Program-made: the position numbers and the translations under genes
Source: an uncultured Bacteroidales bacterium
GTDB taxonomy: Bacteria; Bacteroidota; Bacteroidia; Bacteroidales; Paludibacteraceae
NCBI GenBank assembly: GCA_902799705.1
Contig: CADCBP010000027.1
Span: 1 to 57,573, forward strand
DNA: 57,573 bases
Reading direction: 5' to 3'
Shown here: piece after piece, positions 56,938 to 57,573 of the stretch
Layout: each line of letters opens with the position of its first letter
How positions within the stretch are numbered: the first letter of the stretch is position 1
Notes under the pieces: generated by a model
Seen by the model: the letters and a program-made list of their open reading frames with translations, nothing else
Told to the model about the DNA's origin: nothing
Databases searched by the model: none

Positions 56938-57204
56938 TTAGTCGAGGAAGATCCAACTATTGGCGATGTCACTCGCTTTGTCGTTGTCCGGTTCCCCGTC
57001 ACGGATGAGGTCAGTTATCGGATAGATACCGTCGTCCTCTATCCCTTGCAGATTGTCTTCCATCTCTGCGCGATACTCCATTTCGTCCTCATCTAAATAG
57101 ACGTGAAGCATTGCGTTTTCGTACCCATCAGGATTGTCGAGGTACTCTTGTACTGCGTCGTAGATACGTTCTTCCAACGCATGAATGTCTTGAATACTTG
57201 CCAT
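56938..57204 (-). CDS. Small acidic hypothetical protein
   Basis: The 88-residue protein is very acidic (DEDEMEYRAEMEDNLQGIED, GIYPITDLIRDGEPDNDKAS), without signal peptide. It has a strong promoter 70 bp upstream and stands at the head of the vsr-dcm region. Small acidic proteins can be DNA mimics that control or counter restriction, but no family is recognised here. Confidence 0.7.
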   Translation of the reverse strand: MASIQDIHALEERIYDAVQEYLDNPDGYENAMLHVYLDEDEMEYRAEMEDNLQGIEDDGIYPITDLIRDGEPDNDKASDIANSWIFLD

Positions 57205-57253
57205 AATTTTGGTCTTTTATGGATTAATAATAAATTGATCTTGCATTTGCTAC

Positions 57254-57302
57254 GCACGCAAAATTGCGTGCAAAGGTACGAAATTTTTCGAATATATGCA
57301 AG
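57254..57302 (-). promoter_or_regulatory. Promoter of the acidic gene with palindrome at the start site
   Basis: TACCTTTG (57271-57278, minus strand) follows a CTTG (about 57299-57302) by 20 nt. Directly downstream, GCACGCAA-AA-TTGCGTGC (57254-57271) is a perfect 8-bp inverted repeat at the expected transcription start, a possible operator or 5' hairpin. Confidence 0.7.
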
Positions 57303-57337
57303 GAAAATCATAGATTTTCGATTTGAAGCCGTTTTTT

Positions 57338-57381
57338 GTATCTCGCTCATCTCTCGGTCTTCTCCCGGTCATCGGTCGGTG
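57338..57381 (+). repeat. 11-nt-period tract
   Basis: GTATCTCGCTC, ATCTCTCGGTC, TTCTCCCGGTC, ATCGGTCGGTG. It shares the GTATCTCG start with the tracts at 3666 and 26275. It lies just downstream of the gene that enters from the right edge. Confidence 0.7.
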
Positions 57382-57394
57382 GGGACAGATGATG

Positions 57395-57573
57395 CTATTT
57401 TTCGATTATCTCCCAATGACCGCTGAAGTCCGCACCAACACGACGGATAATGCCTTGTGCTTGCAAATATGCTGGCTCTCGTTGCACCGTTCGAGAGGAT
57501 GTGTCAATTTGTTTAGCAATAGAGAGTGCTGAAGGAATCTCTACGCCAGCCTCTACGACACCCTCTACGACAA
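57395..57573 (-). CDS. C-terminal end of a Fic- or AlbA-type protein with winged helix (partial)
   Basis: The minus-strand frame is open from the right edge to TAG at 57395-57397. It reads VVEGVVEAGVEIPSALSIAK, then QIDTSSRTVQREPAYLQAQG and ends RRVGADFSGHWEIIEK. The V-V-E-x repeat plus winged helix and GHWEII ending parallel the fic fragment at 48068. The catalytic part lies outside the window, so Fic and AlbA_2/RecG-like ATP-binding proteins cannot be told apart. Confidence 0.7.
   Translation of the reverse strand, partial: VVEGVVEAGVEIPSALSIAKQIDTSSRTVQREPAYLQAQGIIRRVGADFSGHWEIIEK

Noticed and set aside
56818-57096. 92-codon plus-strand open frame upstream of vsr
   Set aside because: It covers the palindromic intergenic element and the antisense of the acidic gene, with no promoter or domain.

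Overview
The window looks like a chromosomal segment from an uncultured member of the order Bacteroidales (Bacteroidota). Transcription starts carry the Bacteroidota promoter pair (TTTG, about 20 nt, TAnnTTTG) at some eighteen places. The genes are Bacteroidales families: pyruvate phosphate dikinase, NADP glutamate dehydrogenase, BamD followed by an omega subunit and CoaBC, a PUR-alpha-like protein, a long NusB, YajC with a YbbR protein, DUF4494, and a GlsA/GlsB glycine-lipid pair. The core runs at roughly even GC; the accessory ends are visibly AT-rich.

Layout. 1-3650 is accessory: the 5' part of a secreted repeat protein runs off the left edge, followed by a truncated AbiEi-type antitoxin and a mobile-type AAA ATPase. 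3.9-20.9 kb is core metabolism and envelope: ppdK, an SDR, a SIMPL protein, a Na/Pi transporter, a pseudo-receiver/PPDK-like protein, gdhA, free Met-sulfoxide reductase, two paralogous outer-membrane barrels, ApbE, BamD, RpoZ, CoaBC. 21-30.1 kb is a redox cluster behind an AraC regulator (exported flavodoxin-cyclophilin protein, ABM lipoprotein, FMN reductase, CMD-cupin lipoprotein, alpha/beta hydrolase lipoprotein, alcohol dehydrogenase), interrupted by gene relics (xpt, a zeta-type toxin). 30.3-46.5 kb is core again: NusB-YajC-YbbR-DegT-RpoN, membrane phosphatases, the glycine-lipid genes, a YggS-HAD fusion, tRNA-Pro, an RNA-type metallo-beta-lactamase, and a frameshifted second Na/Pi transporter.

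46.5-57.6 kb is an AT-rich accessory and defence region. It holds a REP-associated tyrosine transposase with its REP array, lying between the broken ends of fic-like and rhuM genes; two lipoproteins; a tight four-gene operon (small helical protein, MORC/MutL-like GHKL ATPase, two unrecognised proteins); and a vsr-dcm pair. The ATPase operon with the cytosine methylase and Vsr is the best candidate for an incompletely described defence system.

Two families of degenerate short-period repeats run through the window. One has a 7-nt period and sits at gene junctions and inside open frames, where it spans 42 or 63 nt in the clearest cases and so keeps frame. The other has an 11-nt period and sits between genes. 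I know of no description of either in Bacteroidota; the heptads resemble in kind the heptameric STRR sequences of cyanobacteria.
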